Source: Antilocapra americana (Eukaryota > Chordata > Mammalia > Artiodactyla > Antilocapridae). Taken from it: a stretch of DNA of 64,000 bases. A program made the translations under genes and the position numbers. Below the pieces are notes generated by a model. The model saw nothing but the letters and a program-made list of their open reading frames with translations. It made no database searches and was not told the origin of the DNA. The DNA is taken from assembly GCA_007570785.1 (NCBI GenBank), contig ML664152.1:7851269-7915268 (forward strand), in the 5' to 3' direction. Positions 33,680 to 45,374 of this stretch are shown here, one piece after another (the first letter of the stretch is position 1; each line of letters begins with the position of its first letter).

Positions 33680-33815
33680 TCACATACATGTTGGTGTTTT
33701 GTCTCACAAAGCCCTGTTGGGTAGTTATTCTTACCCCAGTTTTCCAGATGAGGAAGCTGAATTCTAAGGCTATGCAGCTGAGGAGGTGCTGGAACCATGT
33801 TTCAGGCCCAGGTTC
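33680..33815 (-). repeat. MIR SINE
   Basis: Inverted MIR: ACCCCAGTTTTCCAGATGAG, GAAGCTGAATTCTAAGGCTA, TGCAGCTGAGGAGGTGCTGG. Confidence 0.65.
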
Positions 33816-35250
33816 ATCACATTTTCAAGCCATTTTTTCTAGGACCCAAAGTATATCATGCTAGAATGGACTTGGCATAATAGAACAGAATGGACTTGGC
33901 AGGAAGAGACTGAGTAGTTTGTATTACAGACAGGTAATTATAGCCCCATTTGTTCTTCAATATAGTTTCCCCTTCCCCAAAGGTTGTGAGTCTGGGATTG
34001 TGGTGAGTACTTACCCTTCTCTTTTTAGCTTATTTTATTAGCAGCACACAATTTACAGTTATAGAACCCTGGGCTGAGACCCAGTCACTGTTGGCTTTGT
34101 GAGCCAGATGTTGCCTCCAGCCACCTCTTCCCCTGCTCCCTAGTTTTGCCATTGACCTGAGCACCCAGGGTCTGCTTAGGTGACCGTCATACCCACGTCT
34201 TTTACTTGAGTCATCAGGTCAGAGTTGATATTCTGTTCCTTCAGGTGGAATAGAAGTCGCATGGTTTCTGTTTTGATGGAAGAAGTGCTTTAAAAAAGAA
34301 AGACAGCACAGGCTTCACTGGGATTGACTGCAGGATCCCTTGTGCTACCCATGGCAGTCTTTTCAGCAGCAGTTTCTCCAGAGCAATCTCATGAAGCACC
34401 TATTTGTCAGTTGTTTCTCTGCATGAATAAGCAGAACATCAGCAACATCTTTTTCGCAAGCCCTTATCATGCTGTCGACGGCTCCTCTGTGAAGTCTGTG
34501 GTCACTGAATTGGAACCAGCCCCTCAGATCAAGAGAATGGAGTTTATAGCTGTCATCATAACAAGGTTCTCAGCAGTATCTGTGGGGCCTGTCACTGAAA
34601 AGTGTTTCGTGTGCCCTAATTTAGGGCTGCAGACTGATGGCATTCCTGTAGACGCTTGTTTTCCCCTCACTGCCATGACCAGTGCTTGCCTCTCCACCAC
34701 TAATCAGTACCCTGAATCCCCCTCCAATGCAGACACGAGGTGGGCCGTGATGACATGACACGGAGCTCCCTCAGGAAAGACCCTGCTGTTTAGTGGCTGG
34801 CTTTCATCGACACTTGTTTGAGGAAAGCTCTGCGGACTATGAGGTTTGTTCTTGCTAAGACAGGAAGCTGTAGAAGCCCATTTCTCAGCTACTTCTGAAA
34901 TTTGCAATATTTTTTCACCAAATCCTCCACTGATTTTGCAATGCTCTCTGTACAGTGAAACATTAGGAAAAGCAAGAATGACCTTGGAATGGTCCCCTGA
35001 GGACTCCTGGAGCAGATCGTTATGGGAGAAGATACCTCTAAGAGTGTCTTCTGCTAGTGGAGTCATTTGTTTAATCAAGATATAATTATTATAATAATAA
35101 GAGCTATGTTCCCACAATCTTTACTCTATGTCTAGTACTTGATGTACTACGTCTGTTTAGGTTCTTTGGGAGGCATTTTGTCTACAGTTGATTATTGTAT
35201 CAAGTACTGACTTTAAAACTCAGGTCCCTTGGAAAAATGAGACTGTTGGG
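33816..35250. other. Single-copy intron
   Basis: About 1.4 kb. It contains one 144-codon plus-strand open stretch (34324-34758, first ATG at 34351) that I do not recognise. It has no signal peptide, domain motif or splice context, and could be chance. No named repeat seen. Confidence 0.45.
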
Positions 35251-35254
35251 CTCT

Positions 35255-35345
35255 CCTCACTTTGCTTAAGAGGAAACTGAGGCCTGATGAGGTGAAGGAA
35301 CTTCTCCAGGCCCACACAGCTAGTAAGCAGCAGAGGCAGACTCTG
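35255..35345 (-). repeat. MIR SINE
   Basis: TTAAGAGGAAACTGAGGCCT, CCCACACAGCTAGTAAGCAG, GCAGAGGCAGACTCTG: inverted MIR core, well kept. Confidence 0.8.
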
Positions 35346-36745
35346 CCCCTGTTGGTAGCCCTTCCTTAGACGGTCTCCTGCATGGCAATTACTGCTTCTC
35401 CACCGTGAGGAGAGGGTAGCTGAGGGGCTGCTGCCTTATCTGGTCCTTGGCAGAGAGCTGCTTTACTGAAGAGAATTACTGATCTGTGTACGAGGCAAAG
35501 GTTGTCCCAGTTTGAGGGTAAGTGCTGAGTTATGAAAATTAAACCTAAAATGAACCTGCTTCTCATATCTATTGTAGGATACAGATTTCTCTCCTCCTAC
35601 TCTTTTTTAATTTTTTGTAGAAGGTGCCAGAACTCTGAAGTCCAAATGGTAAGACTGGTTTGCCTCCTGTTTTGCATAGTCAGAGCTCCTTAATCGAGCT
35701 GTTTGCATGGGAGGAGTCACTTTTTGTCTTGAATTCCTGTCAGTCGGAGTCAGTTCTGAGAAGCAGCCAGCCCTGCTGCTGAGTCATCTCTCCATCAATA
35801 TCCCCCGGCCTATGGCCCAGGTGGCATAGCAGCCAGCCCTGCTGAAGGCTAATGAAATCACAGTTTAGGTGTCATTCCTCATTCCTTCCAGGTAACAGGC
35901 CTCTGCAGACCCAGCTTATGTTGCTGAAAGGAGTCTCTGATGTTACCAGTTTCCACCGCAACCCCATTCCAGCCCTCATCAGCATAGTCATTCCCCCTTC
36001 CCTCTCTGCCATTTCTGGTCCAGGGTAAAGCATTGCTGGTCAGATGGGGCCAGCAAAACCTTGCTCTTGTCTGGACACAGCAGAGCAGGCTTTGCAGAAG
36101 GCTGTAGTCCCTCCATCTTTTTAATTAGATCCACTCTTGTCTTCAAGGTCATACCTACCCCTCTGCCCTGACACCAAAGCTCAGAGGGCAAAGGGAGGTG
36201 ATAGATGGATTACGACAGAGCACACAGGCACAAGGGCAGATCTGTGTGGTCCTTCTAGGGTGCTGGCGGCCTCTGCCACCTCCCTGATGATGGTCACCGA
36301 GGTGCGCAGGTGGCTGGGGGGTGAGGGTGCGTGGCCTTCACGGCGCTTGGCTGCCGCGTGTTCCTGAGGCCAGGTGAGAGTGGTGTAGAGGTGTGTGCTG
36401 GTTTGCACAGAGCTGGCCGGCTTGAAGTGGCCCCTTTAGGCTTCTCTCTCCCCACCCCTGCACACACACCAATTCCTGTCCCTCTCTGCCATCAAAGCTG
36501 GGGGGCCCTGACCATAAGAGAATCTGCAAAGAATATGAAAATCCTCCTAAACAGCCCTCACAGACAAAAGGTCCATCCCACTATTTTGTGATTGAATTAC
36601 ACAGAGAAATTTGATTATATTTTCTCAATAGGTTTTTACATCTGGAAAGAATCTGGGTGTTCAGTCTGGGAGGAAATGGGTGTGGCAATGAGATGTTGCT
36701 GGAGGTGCTGTCCTTCCATTAACCTGCTGATCTGCTAGCTCAAAA
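35346..36745. other. Single-copy intron, GC-richer at 36.1-36.5 kb
   Basis: No gene recognised. Several open frames on both strands at 35988-36591 reflect base composition. CpGs are somewhat frequent near 36300-36360, but there is no clear CpG island or promoter. Confidence 0.45.
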
Positions 36746-36749
36746 GGGT

Positions 36750-36995
36750 CCATGTCATACCAGAGAAAGCAACAAGTCTTAGTGAATAGTAAACAGCCAC
36801 CTCAACTCACCTGGCACCGTGCTAAGTCCTTTATGTGCTTTGTCCCATGTTGTGCTCACCAGCACTACCTAGGAGTAACGTCTTTCATTCCATCTGCCAA
36901 ATGAGGAAACTTAAAGTAGAAAGAGTAACCAATTTCCTAGGTCACTCAGTGCATTGGGGAGCTGGAATTCAAACCAGCAAGCACCCTGTGTCCAC
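36750..36995 (-). repeat. MIR SINE, long copy
   Basis: ACCTGGCACCGTGCTAAGTC, TTTATGTGCTTTGTCCCATG, GCCAAATGAGGAAACTTAAA, TAGGTCACTCAGTGCATTGG, GAGCTGGAATTCAAACCAGC: nearly the full inverted MIR order. Confidence 0.8.
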
Positions 36996-37855
36996 TGTAG
37001 ACATTCTGGGTGAGCACAGCACTTACTGGAGAAGCTGGCAAAGGAGACGATGAGGAAATGCTGGGGACCCAGCTTTGGATGTGTGAAAATGGAGCATCTG
37101 ATGATTTAAAATTATGTTCAAAACACAGGGCCAAGTTCCCACTTCCTCTGTGGGGTTTATATAGGAAGAAAGCTAGAACTGGAGTCAGAAAAAGGAAGCT
37201 GCAATGAGGGAGTGTGTGCCTCGAGCCCCCTTTTGGAACATGAATATTCTCTTTCTGCTCCAGTAAACCTCCTCCAACTGCAGCACTTTCTCCCCTGGAC
37301 TCTTGGGCTATGGCGTGTAAAGGGACAAAGCTTGTGAGCTGTTGGGAGGAAGGGGAGTAGTGGGGGAAGGCCCCCCTCCAGCTACTGAAACTCTGGAAAC
37401 AAGGCAGTAGGGGAGCACCCTCCTAACCAGCTCCTTAAAACCCCACTGCCCATGGTCTTGGTAGGCTTCATGGCACCACTCAGTCAGTCCTGTTTTCTTG
37501 TTTCTTCTCTCCACTCTTTACATTTCCAACTGCAACCCAGAATATCTGAAGAGTAGTTCTGTAATGAATTCCCATGCGTGTCTGTGAAACCCTAAAGCAA
37601 CCGCGGATGCTGACTTGCCACAAACCTGACACTGACAAGCAGCAGCGCAGTTAGCAGGCTTTGATGATGTGGAGGGGACACGTGACATGTGGACACCCTG
37701 ACAGTCGTGTCCAGCTGTCCCCAGTGCAGTGACAGAGGCATCCTGTGCTTCAGGAGCTGGGGGGCTTGTTTGCCGTTTGAGCTTTGCAGATGTGGCTCCA
37801 TACAAACTACAGTATTTGGGATTGCCTCTAAGAACTAAAGATAAAAATCTAAGAT
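36996..37855. other. Single-copy intron
   Basis: About 860 bp with no recognised gene or repeat. Confidence 0.5.
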
Positions 37856-37859
37856 GCTG

Positions 37860-38152
37860 TATAGCTCTGCTGCTGCTGCTGCTGTGTCGTCGCTTCAGTC
37901 ATGTCTGACTCTGTGAGACCCCATAGACGGCAGCCCACCAGGCTGCCCCGTCCCTGGGATTCTCCAGGCAAGAACACTGGAGTGGGTTGCCATTTCCTTC
38001 CCCAATGCATGAAAGTGAAAAGTGAAAGTCAAGCCGCTCAGTCGTGTCCGACTCTTCTCGACCCCATGGACTGCAGCCCACCAGGCTCCTCCATCCATGG
38101 GATTGTCCAGGCAAGAGTACTGGAGTGGGGTGCCATTGCCTTCTCCGTGTCT
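37860..38152 (-). mobile_element. Bov-A2 type dimeric SINE
   Basis: Two Bov-A bodies in tandem on the minus strand: TTCAGTCATGTCTGACTCTG to GGGTTGCCATTTCCTTCCCC, a linker with GTGAAAAGTGAAAGTCAAGC, then CAGTCGTGTCCGACTCTTCT to GGTGCCATTGCCTTCTCCGT. A (GCT)n run at 37868-37884 is the inverted tail. Possible short TSD TAGCTCT. Confidence 0.88.
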
Positions 38153-38154
38153 AG

Positions 38155-40380
38155 CTCTAGTTTAGTATAAACCTTGTAACTATATTTTTACTATCATGTT
38201 CTGTTAAGATCATCCAGATGAGAATATTTTTAAGAATTTGGTCCATTGTGTTTATCCAGGTATTAGATTCCAACAAAATATTGCTCACAGGAAACCTTCC
38301 TGGATTGCTTTATGAGATTTTTATGTTTTCCAGGAAGCAGAATCCTCTTATTATATGTGTACATACATATATAGTTGTGGCCAAATTATACATATGTAGT
38401 TGTGGATAAATCTGTGACTCAGATAATAAGTGGTCAAGTTCCTAGGTCTGTAGGAATCTATGGGATCATGGAATCTGTAGAAAAACTAACATGGGTTCTG
38501 CTAGAATGTGAAACTGGGAGGATTAGTGAACCTGCTCCAGAGAGGACGAGCCACGAAGCCAGGAAAGCCTGGGAGACCAGTGAGCACAAGCCTGAATTGC
38601 GCTGAGAAAACAGCCCGTGGTTCATGTATCCCACATATGGCTTTTACCTCTCAAAAGCTGTGTCCCCCCAGTGCCTGAAAGTGTATACCCCATGGTGGTC
38701 CGGGGAGGAAAAGCTTGTAGCAATGGCTTCAACCTACTGAAGGGCCATCATCTGAAAGGTGATGTTTTTCATTTGGAGCCATTTGGGAGGCTGCAACAGA
38801 AATTTTCCCAGAAATCATGACAGGGATTTCCGGAAAGGAAGTTCTAGTTTGTGGGGAGCCTGTGAGGTCATGTCTATCTCTGGGGTTACCTCAGAGGCAG
38901 ACAGAAAATAGCCTTATCATAGAACAGCTGGGAGCCAAGAAGAAAAAGCAGATGGAAGCTGAAGATACACAGTCTGCTGGCTTGGAATGAAGCTTTGCAA
39001 ATAAACACCTCTGAAAGAATTCAGTGGGAGAAATGTGTCCAAAGTTTTGACAGGGTTGAGAAGCTATGAATTCGGGTAAAATCTGCTAGAGAGGTAGAAA
39101 CAGAGTATTTTATTTGACTACATTTCCTTGATGTTTGCTTTTCTTTCATCAGCATATTCACAAAAGGTTTATTGGTTGCTAGCTCTGAGCTAATAATGAC
39201 TCAACAGGCATGGTCCCTGCCCTCATGGAGCAAATACTAACAAAGCGTTCATTGTGTCCTTGGGTAAGTGGCTCACAAGAAACAGGCACTGTGATATGCC
39301 GACTGGAGTGGTGGCAGAAGCAAATTCAATTAGGGGCATCTCCGAGCAGGTGACCTACAGTTGAGATCTGAGGGGTGAGAAGGACAATCATGTCATATGT
39401 ATGGCAAGAGCACTGTCAGCCAATGAGAAGGCCTCAAAGTGGGAAAGATCTCACATGGCTGGAGCACTGTCAGTCAGAGAAGTGGGAAGAGATGATACTG
39501 GAGAAATGAGCAGAAGCTAAGTTGTGCAGGATGTGGCCAGCTGTGATGGGGTTTTATTCTGTACATAGTGACAAAGTCATGGCTATGGAAGGAAATGGAT
39601 TAAAGCAACATCACAGAGGAGGCAGAGAGAAAAGTAAGGAGGCTGTGCAGGGTCCAGGCAAGAAGTAGACTTGAGCTCGGGTAGCTGTTGGGTTTTTATT
39701 TGTTTGATTTTAATGTGTTTCTCAACTTGGCTTGTGTAATCCCACCAGCATGGAGAATGTTGATCAAAGGAGGATTTGATGGGGGAGGTACTGCTGAAAG
39801 AGCAGTGAGTCACTAGGGTCCTGGCAGGAATACCCCTGGGGTGTGGAATGGGTTACCTGTCTGATGTGGTGGGTTGAGGCCATGTCTGTCTCCCTCAACT
39901 CTGTACACATCAGAACATAATTGGCATTTAATACACCTCACCTGAATTGAACAAAGCTGAATAATGAAATGGCCTTGTGTGAGTGTATGCGTGCACGTGT
40001 GTATGAACTAAACCACCACAACTCAAGTGAAGGCTCTAAAGTGAGGAGATACTCTGGATTATTTAGTCAGACAGAACTGGCCGATAATTAAATGGGAAAT
40101 TGTGATTTTTCCAGCTCTGTGACAATGTCACCTGATTTCCTCCTCTAGTATGCCTGCTATTAGAAATGACTTCCTCTGCTGAAGCACAAGTTTCCTGAGA
40201 TAATTTATAAGCCTTATCAATCATCTTTGCATTAATGAATCTATCATATCTTTTCTTGAAGGAAAGGACATTTTAATAGGAAGGAAGTTGAAAAAAGTAT
40301 GAAGATGTTAAAACTGATTGTGGAGAAAATAAACTGCTTGGAATGGCTGGAATGTGAAGAAAAGAGCCAGAGCAGAGAAA
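38155..40380. other. Single-copy intron with old repeat traces
   Basis: About 2.2 kb. An L2/MIR-like trace lies at about 39165-39240 (AGGTTTATTGGTTGCTAGCT, CCCTGCCCTCATGGAGC). A diverged old repeat of unknown family lies near 39520-39650 (GGATGTGGCCAGCTGTGATG). No exon recognised. Confidence 0.45.
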
Positions 40381-40384
40381 GAGG

Positions 40385-40620
40385 GGGTTTCCTAATGTTC
40401 ACACTCTTTGACTCAGCAATTTCATTTCTGAACAGTAACCTAAAGCAATAAGAGTAAACATGGGGCAAAGACAGTCATTGCAATATTATTTATGAAAAAA
40501 ATGAAAGCAATCTAGATGTACAATAACAGGGCATAGATAAATGAATTCATATGGCTTTAGAGTAGTGGTGTGTAGCTATTAAAATTATGTTTCTAATAGA
40601 GAGTTTTTAATAACATAGGA
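40385..40620 (+). mobile_element. Ancient L1M 3' fragment
   Basis: CACTCTTTGACTCAGCAATT, TTGCAATATTATTTATGAAA, CAATCTAGATGTACAATAAC and GGCATAGATAAATGAATTCA follow the order of the old L1 ORF2 C-terminus. The frame is destroyed. Confidence 0.65.
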
Positions 40621-40865
40621 TGAAAATACAAACAAAGGTATATGTGTGGCTGTGTATTCTATGTATACCATACATATATAGTATCATCTCAAATACCTAA
40701 TAGATCTACCTAGAAAAGACTGTATATATTTTTGTGGATGTTGTATGTATACATGATGGAATTTGGGGTATTTATTTTCTTTTAATAATTTTATATTTTT
40801 CCAGATTAAAAATAAATATGATTATTAGAGAATATGTTATAACAACTACCCTTTCCACTTAGAGA

Positions 40866-41070
40866 GTATCTCCCTACAGGCTCAGCTGGTAAAGAATCTG
40901 CCTGCAATGCAGGAGACCTGGGTTTGATCCCTGGGTTGGGAAGATCCTCTGGAGAAGGGAATGGCCACCCAATCCAGTATTCTTGTCTGGCGAATTCCAT
41001 GGACAGAGGAGCCTGGCGGGCTAGAGTCCACGGGGTCACAAGAGTCAGACACGGCTAGCACACTTTCACT
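40866..41070 (+). mobile_element. Bov-tA SINE
   Basis: CAGGCTCAGCTGGTAAAGAA, GAGACCTGGGTTTGATCCCT, CCAATCCAGTATTCTTGTCT, GAGTCAGACACGGCTAGCAC. Confidence 0.9.
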
Positions 41071-41805
41071 TCTGCTTAGAAGAAATTTCTAATTTATTAA
41101 CCAAATTACTGCACCTGTTTCTGAAACAAATCTGAGTGTTTGACCGAACTTGAATCTGTGGGACTGTTTTACAGAGCTGAATCTTGAAAGATGTTCCTCA
41201 AGCCTCTAAGGCATGATCTCATTAGAGAAGTTGATGGTTAGGAGGGAAGGAGACTTGAAGAATATCTAAGGAGCCATTTGTCAGCAAGGAGCAATTGGGT
41301 TTTTTCAACAGCATTTGAAAATGAGATTCCTAGCACTTGGCTGGTGACGCCATAATGTGGCGCCTAGGGAGACACAAGTGCTCCATGGGCCACTGAGCTC
41401 AGGCAGAGATCAATTTAAACTGTGAAGCAAGGACAAGATGCAGAAGTTCCAATCAGCAGCATAATTCCTGCATTGCACCAGCCATGATACACTCCCAAGA
41501 GGTCTTTTTCATGACTGAAATTTTTGCTGAGTGCAAACACGGTACAGACCCAAGAAACATGGAGTTCATTTCAATTTCCCCCTTTTTCTCATGGGATGAG
41601 TGTATTTCTATTGAGATCATTTGTGTACATTAAATGATAATTTCCAGAACACTAGGAATGAGTTGATTGCCACATTAAGTCATAACACAGTAAAACAAGC
41701 TCTTTAATGCCTTTCCTAAACTACTATGTGAAAAATGTAGAACCTGACCTTTTTAAAAAATTGTCTCTTTGTCAAAATAGACAAAATTTCATTAAAATGT
41801 TAAAA
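41071..41805. other. Single-copy intron
   Basis: About 730 bp with no recognised gene or repeat. Confidence 0.5.
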
Positions 41806-41807
41806 GG

Positions 41808-42018
41808 TGTAAGTGTTAGTCACTCAGTCGTGTCCAACTCTTTGCAATGCCATGGACTATAGCCTGCCAGGCTCGTCTGTTCATGGGATTCTCCAGGCAA
41901 GAATACTGGAGTGGGTTGCCATTCCTTTCGCCAGGGGCTCTTTCTGACCCAGGAATTGAACCCAGGTCTCCTGCATTGCAGGCAGATCCTTTACCATATG
42001 AGCCACCAGGGAAGCCCT
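41808..42018 (-). mobile_element. Bov-tA SINE
   Basis: Inverted: CAGTCGTGTCCAACTCTTTG, GAATACTGGAGTGGGTTGCC, CAGGTCTCCTGCATTGCAGG, GAGCCACCAGGGAAGCCC. Confidence 0.92.
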
Positions 42019-42112
42019 TTATAACCATTAATATCATTTATGTTGATCCCTAGGCTGTTTCAGGTTTGACCAGTAGAGAAAATATGTGGAGATAGAGATG
42101 AACATAGGTTGG

Positions 42113-42370
42113 TATGTCTCAACCAGGGGAGATTTGTCCCTTGTAGGCATTTGGCAGTGTCCAGGGACATTTTTGGTCTTCCAATTTCAGGATCAAAGGA
42201 AGGGCTGATGGGAGTGTCTTACTGGCATCTGGTGGTCAAGGGGAGGGATGATGCTAAAGCTAAATGAGAGATGTCATAAAGCTAAATGAGAGTTGTCACT
42301 GAGAGATGTTTCAGTGCACTAGCCAGAATCATCCAGCTCAAATGTGAGTAGTGCCTGGTTGAGAAACTTT
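42113..42370 (+). mobile_element. MER20-like DNA transposon
   Basis: GTCTCAACCAGGGGAGATTT, CATTTGGCAGTGTCCAGGGA, CATTTTTGGTCTTCCAATTT, TACTGGCATCTGGTGGTCAA, ending near GTGCCTGGTTGAGAAACTTT. Contains a small internal duplication (GCTAAATGAGAG twice near 42258-42292). Confidence 0.82.
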
Positions 42371-42379
42371 GATGTATGT

Positions 42380-42510
42380 GGATAGATGGAGTGATAACAT
42401 AGATATGGTATAACAGTGACATCAGGGGAAAAGGAAAGTGGGAGTTTTCACACTGTTTTTGCAAGTTTTCTGTAAGTCTGAAAATATTTCAAAATTTTAC
42501 AAAGGTTTCA
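42380..42510 (+). mobile_element. Old L1 3' end, diverged
   Basis: TTTTCTGTAAGTCTGAAAAT followed by ATTTCAAAATTTTAC resembles the 3' terminus of old L1s. Confidence 0.45.
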
Positions 42511-42514
42511 GTAG

Positions 42515-43030
42515 GTATTGGCACTTTAAACTGTAATGCCCTGTTCTGCAGCCTAGAGATAGAAAATGATGTGTCCCTTGTTGAGAATGAAGGTTCAGCT
42601 TGGTCATTGCCCATGACCTCTGGCGTTGCAGTCTCCAGGGGCAGGAAAGGAAGTCAGCAGAAGTCCCAAGTGCCCACAGGGATAATGGCTGGATTTGCTT
42701 ACTCCGCTATGAGACAGCATACCCCTTGGGTTGAGGCCATATTTAGATAAGCATTGTTGTTCTGCTTAAACTGCTCTTTCCACCTGGAGTCAGAAGCTGC
42801 TAATGAAGAGCCCACCCCTCCCACCCCTCCCCCTCTTTAGCTGCATCTCGTTTCCAGGCTACACCCTATTATATATATATATGTATCTCCCCCAAGGAAT
42901 TGTTCTTAGGTCTTCTCTTGAGTGTATACCCTAGTTTCTCCAACAGTATCATGAGCTGCTCTGGGTTAAGAGCATCAGTTTCTACTCTGCACATGTAACG
43001 GAGTGGCTAGGAGGCCCTGGAAATACTGCC
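42515..43030. other. Single-copy intron
   Basis: About 515 bp. Nothing recognised except a short TA run (TATATATATATATG) near 42872. Confidence 0.5.
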
Positions 43031-43034
43031 TGTC

Positions 43035-43185
43035 GCATGTCTAACGAGTTGCATGAACTTGTTGTTATTATGGAACCAGGTTTGTGCCTCAGTTTTCTCA
43101 ACTGTTAAATGGGGAGAAAAATAGCAAACCTGATAGGGCTTAAATTAATTAATTTAATTAGAGTTTAATTAAGCTGGTAGAACAA
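43035..43185 (+). repeat. MIR SINE fragment
   Basis: TTTGTGCCTCAGTTTTCTCA, ACTGTTAAATGGGGAGAAAA and GCAAACCTGATAGGGCTTAA match the 3' half of MIR on the plus strand. Followed by a TTAATTAA-rich stretch. Confidence 0.6.
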
Positions 43186-43189
43186 TGGC

Positions 43190-43555
43190 AGATATTAATA
43201 CCCTAATTAAAGTTAGTATTCATTCATCCATCTATAGTATTAAAATTATTTCTTTCTGCACTCACCCCCATGAGCAGTGCTCCTAAATTCTGTGTTGGGA
43301 AGATGTGACTGATGTGCCCAGTCATTTGGGTGCTTCCTGCAGTCCTGTCTCTGGTTCTTGCTGTTTCTATTGCACTGGTTCAACTCAGGTGCTTCCTAAG
43401 ACTTTTCATGCTGTGTGGCCAGCACCGTGTGTGTCTCTGACCTGTGTCCATCCTGTCCTCTTCTACTGAACTCTCTTCTTGACTGTGACTTCCAGTGAGC
43501 CATATGCTATATTAAAGGCTTTGTATTACTTCATGTGTCTCATAAGAGCACTGAG
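43190..43555. other. Single-copy intron
   Basis: About 365 bp. No gene or repeat recognised. Confidence 0.45.
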
Positions 43556-43559
43556 ATGG

Positions 43560-43790
43560 AAACTGTAATTCTCATCACTTTAATTAAGGAAATTGAAGCT
43601 TGGAGGGGTTAACTTGACCAGGCCACAGGATTAAGAAGCAGCAAGGGGAACACATGTATACCCATGGCAGATTCACGTCAATGTATGGCAAAACCAACAC
43701 AATAATGTAAAGAAAATAAATAAAATAACAACAACAAAAAAAGAAGCAGCATGGTTTCGAAAACTCAGTGTCCCCAGGAGTGAAGTTCTT
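43560..43790 (-). repeat. MIR-like fragment interrupted by an L1 stub
   Basis: Inverted MIR-like text (ATTAAGGAAATTGAAGCTTG, GAGGGGTTAACTTGACCAGG, CCACAGGATTAAGAAGCAGC) continues past the L1 insert at 43752. The insert is a separate entry. Confidence 0.5.
43644..43740 (+). mobile_element. 97-bp L1 3' stub with 11-bp TSD
   Basis: Only the last part of a ruminant L1 3' UTR is present: GGGGAACACATGTATACCCA, GTATGGCAAAACCAACACAA, then an A-rich tail with AATAAA. Exact duplication AAGAAGCAGCA at 43633-43643 and 43741-43751. Confidence 0.85.
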
Positions 43791-43877
43791 TGAGTAGGGG
43801 AGAACCCAGAGTTCAGGCCATTCTTCTATTATTTTCCTTCCTTGCAAATCACAGAAGTTGAGGTGACCCAAACAGAT

Positions 43878-43960
43878 GAGACTTAGTGTTTGTCATATGC
43901 CAGGGTCTGTGCTGGTGCTGGGATATAAATGTAGAAAATACAGTGCTTGGTCAGTGACCT
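43878..43960 (+). repeat. L2/MIR-like fragment
   Basis: CATATGCCAGGGTCTGTGCT and GGTGCTGGGATATAAATGTA have the 'accumulating size class' wording of old L2-type repeats. Family uncertain. Confidence 0.4.
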
Positions 43961-43974
43961 CAAAGTCCTACTTC

Positions 43975-44470
43975 AGCCAGCTTTCACTGTATAACAAGAT
44001 GCCCTGAAACTTAGTGGCTTAAAATGATGATTTCTTGTGTCTAATGACTGTGTTTCCAGGGCTGCATGTGACAGCTCTTCTGCTCTGCATGGTGCTGAGT
44101 CCCTCCTGAGGCTGCATGTAGCTGAAAACTTGGCTTGGGGGCCCACAGTGGCCTCACTCCCATGGCTGACGGTGGTGCCGGCTGTTGGCTGGGGGGTCTC
44201 TGTTTTTGTTCTGTGGCTTCTCATGCTCCAAGGGGATCTCTCCAGGAAGACACCTGGACTTCTTTATGTGATTGGTGGCTGCCAAGAGTACAAAACAGAA
44301 GCAACATGAAGTCTAGTTGTAGAAGTCGCAGCATTACTTCTGCATCTTTCTGTGGCCCAAAAGCAAGCTACAGGCCCAGCCACAGGGGTGACAGAAGATT
44401 GAGCCCTCTTGATGTGAGGAATGGCATAGAAGCACAGGGATGAAGGGATGGTTGCGGACACTTTGAAAGC
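43975..44470 (-). mobile_element. MaLR-type LTR fragment, diverged
   Basis: TATAACAAGATGCCCTGAAA, CTTAGTGGCTTAAAATGATG, CACAGTGGCCTCACTCCCAT, then GACACCTGGACTTCTTTATG. The ACTTAGTGGCTTAAAA core is typical of reverse-oriented MaLR LTRs. The subfamily was not resolved and the strand is an inference. Confidence 0.45.
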
Positions 44471-44567
44471 ACTCTACCATGCTTTTCTGTGCATATGGCT
44501 CAGATGCATAGGAAAGTAGAGTTTGAGAGCTCGAAGGCTCCTTTACCATCATCTGATTTAGCCTCTA

Positions 44568-45372
44568 GTATCACCAGCTGGAATCAAGGTTGCCTGGAGA
44601 AATATCAGTACCCTCAGACATGCAAATGATACCACTCTAATGGCAGAAAGTGAAGAGGAATTAGGAGCTTGTTGATGAGGGCGAGGGGAGTAAAAAGCCT
44701 GGCTTAAAACTCAACATTCAAAAAACTAAGATCACAGCATCTGATCCCATCACTTCATGGCGAATAGATGTGGGGAAAGTGGAAACAATGGCAGATTTTA
44801 TTTTCTTGGGCCCCAAAATCACCATGAAATTCAAAGATGCTTGCTCCCTGGAAGGAAAGCTATGACACATGTAGACAGTGTATTAAAAAGCAGAGACATC
44901 ACTTTGCCAACAAAGATCTGTAGAGTGAAAGCTGTGGTTTTTCCAGTAGTCATGTATGATGTGAGAGTTGGACCATAAAGAATGCTGAGTGCTGAAAACT
45001 GATGTTTTTGAATTGTGGTGCTAGAGAAGACTCTTGAGAGTCCCTAGGACAGCAAGAAGGTCAAACTAGTCAGTCCTAAAGGAAATCAACCCTTCAATAT
45101 TCATTGGAAAGACTGATGCTGAAGCTGAAGCTCTAATGCTTTTGGCCACCAGATACAAACAGCTAACTCATTGGAAAAGACTCTCATGCTGGGAAAGTTT
45201 GAGGGCAAAAGGAGAAAGGAGAGGCAGAGGATGAGATGGTTAGATAATATCACTGACTCAATAGACATGAGTTTGAGCAAATTCCAGGAGATGGTGAAGG
45301 AGAAGGAAGCTTGGTGTACTGCAGTCAATAGGGTCACAAAGACTCAGACACAACTGAGCAACTAAACAACAA
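44568..45372 (+). mobile_element. BovB LINE, 3' part
   Basis: GGAATCAAGGTTGCCTGGAG, then a degenerate RT core (QYPQTCK-like, with YADD lost), LTQHSKN-like text, DVESPGKDITLPTKI-type text at 44757-44978, and the 3' end GACTCAGACACAACTGAGCA with a short AAC-rich tail. Many frameshifts. A segment between FLGPQNH and HEIQRCLL is deleted. Confidence 0.88.
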
Positions 45373-45374
45373 TA

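Noticed and set aside
34324..34758. 144-codon plus-strand open frame in unique intron
   Set aside because: No known domain, no promoter or splice context, and the first ATG is internal. Open frames of this size occur by chance in a 64-kb window.
37868..37884. (GCT)n run as a possible coding triplet repeat
   Set aside because: It is the inverted tail of a Bov-A2 SINE.
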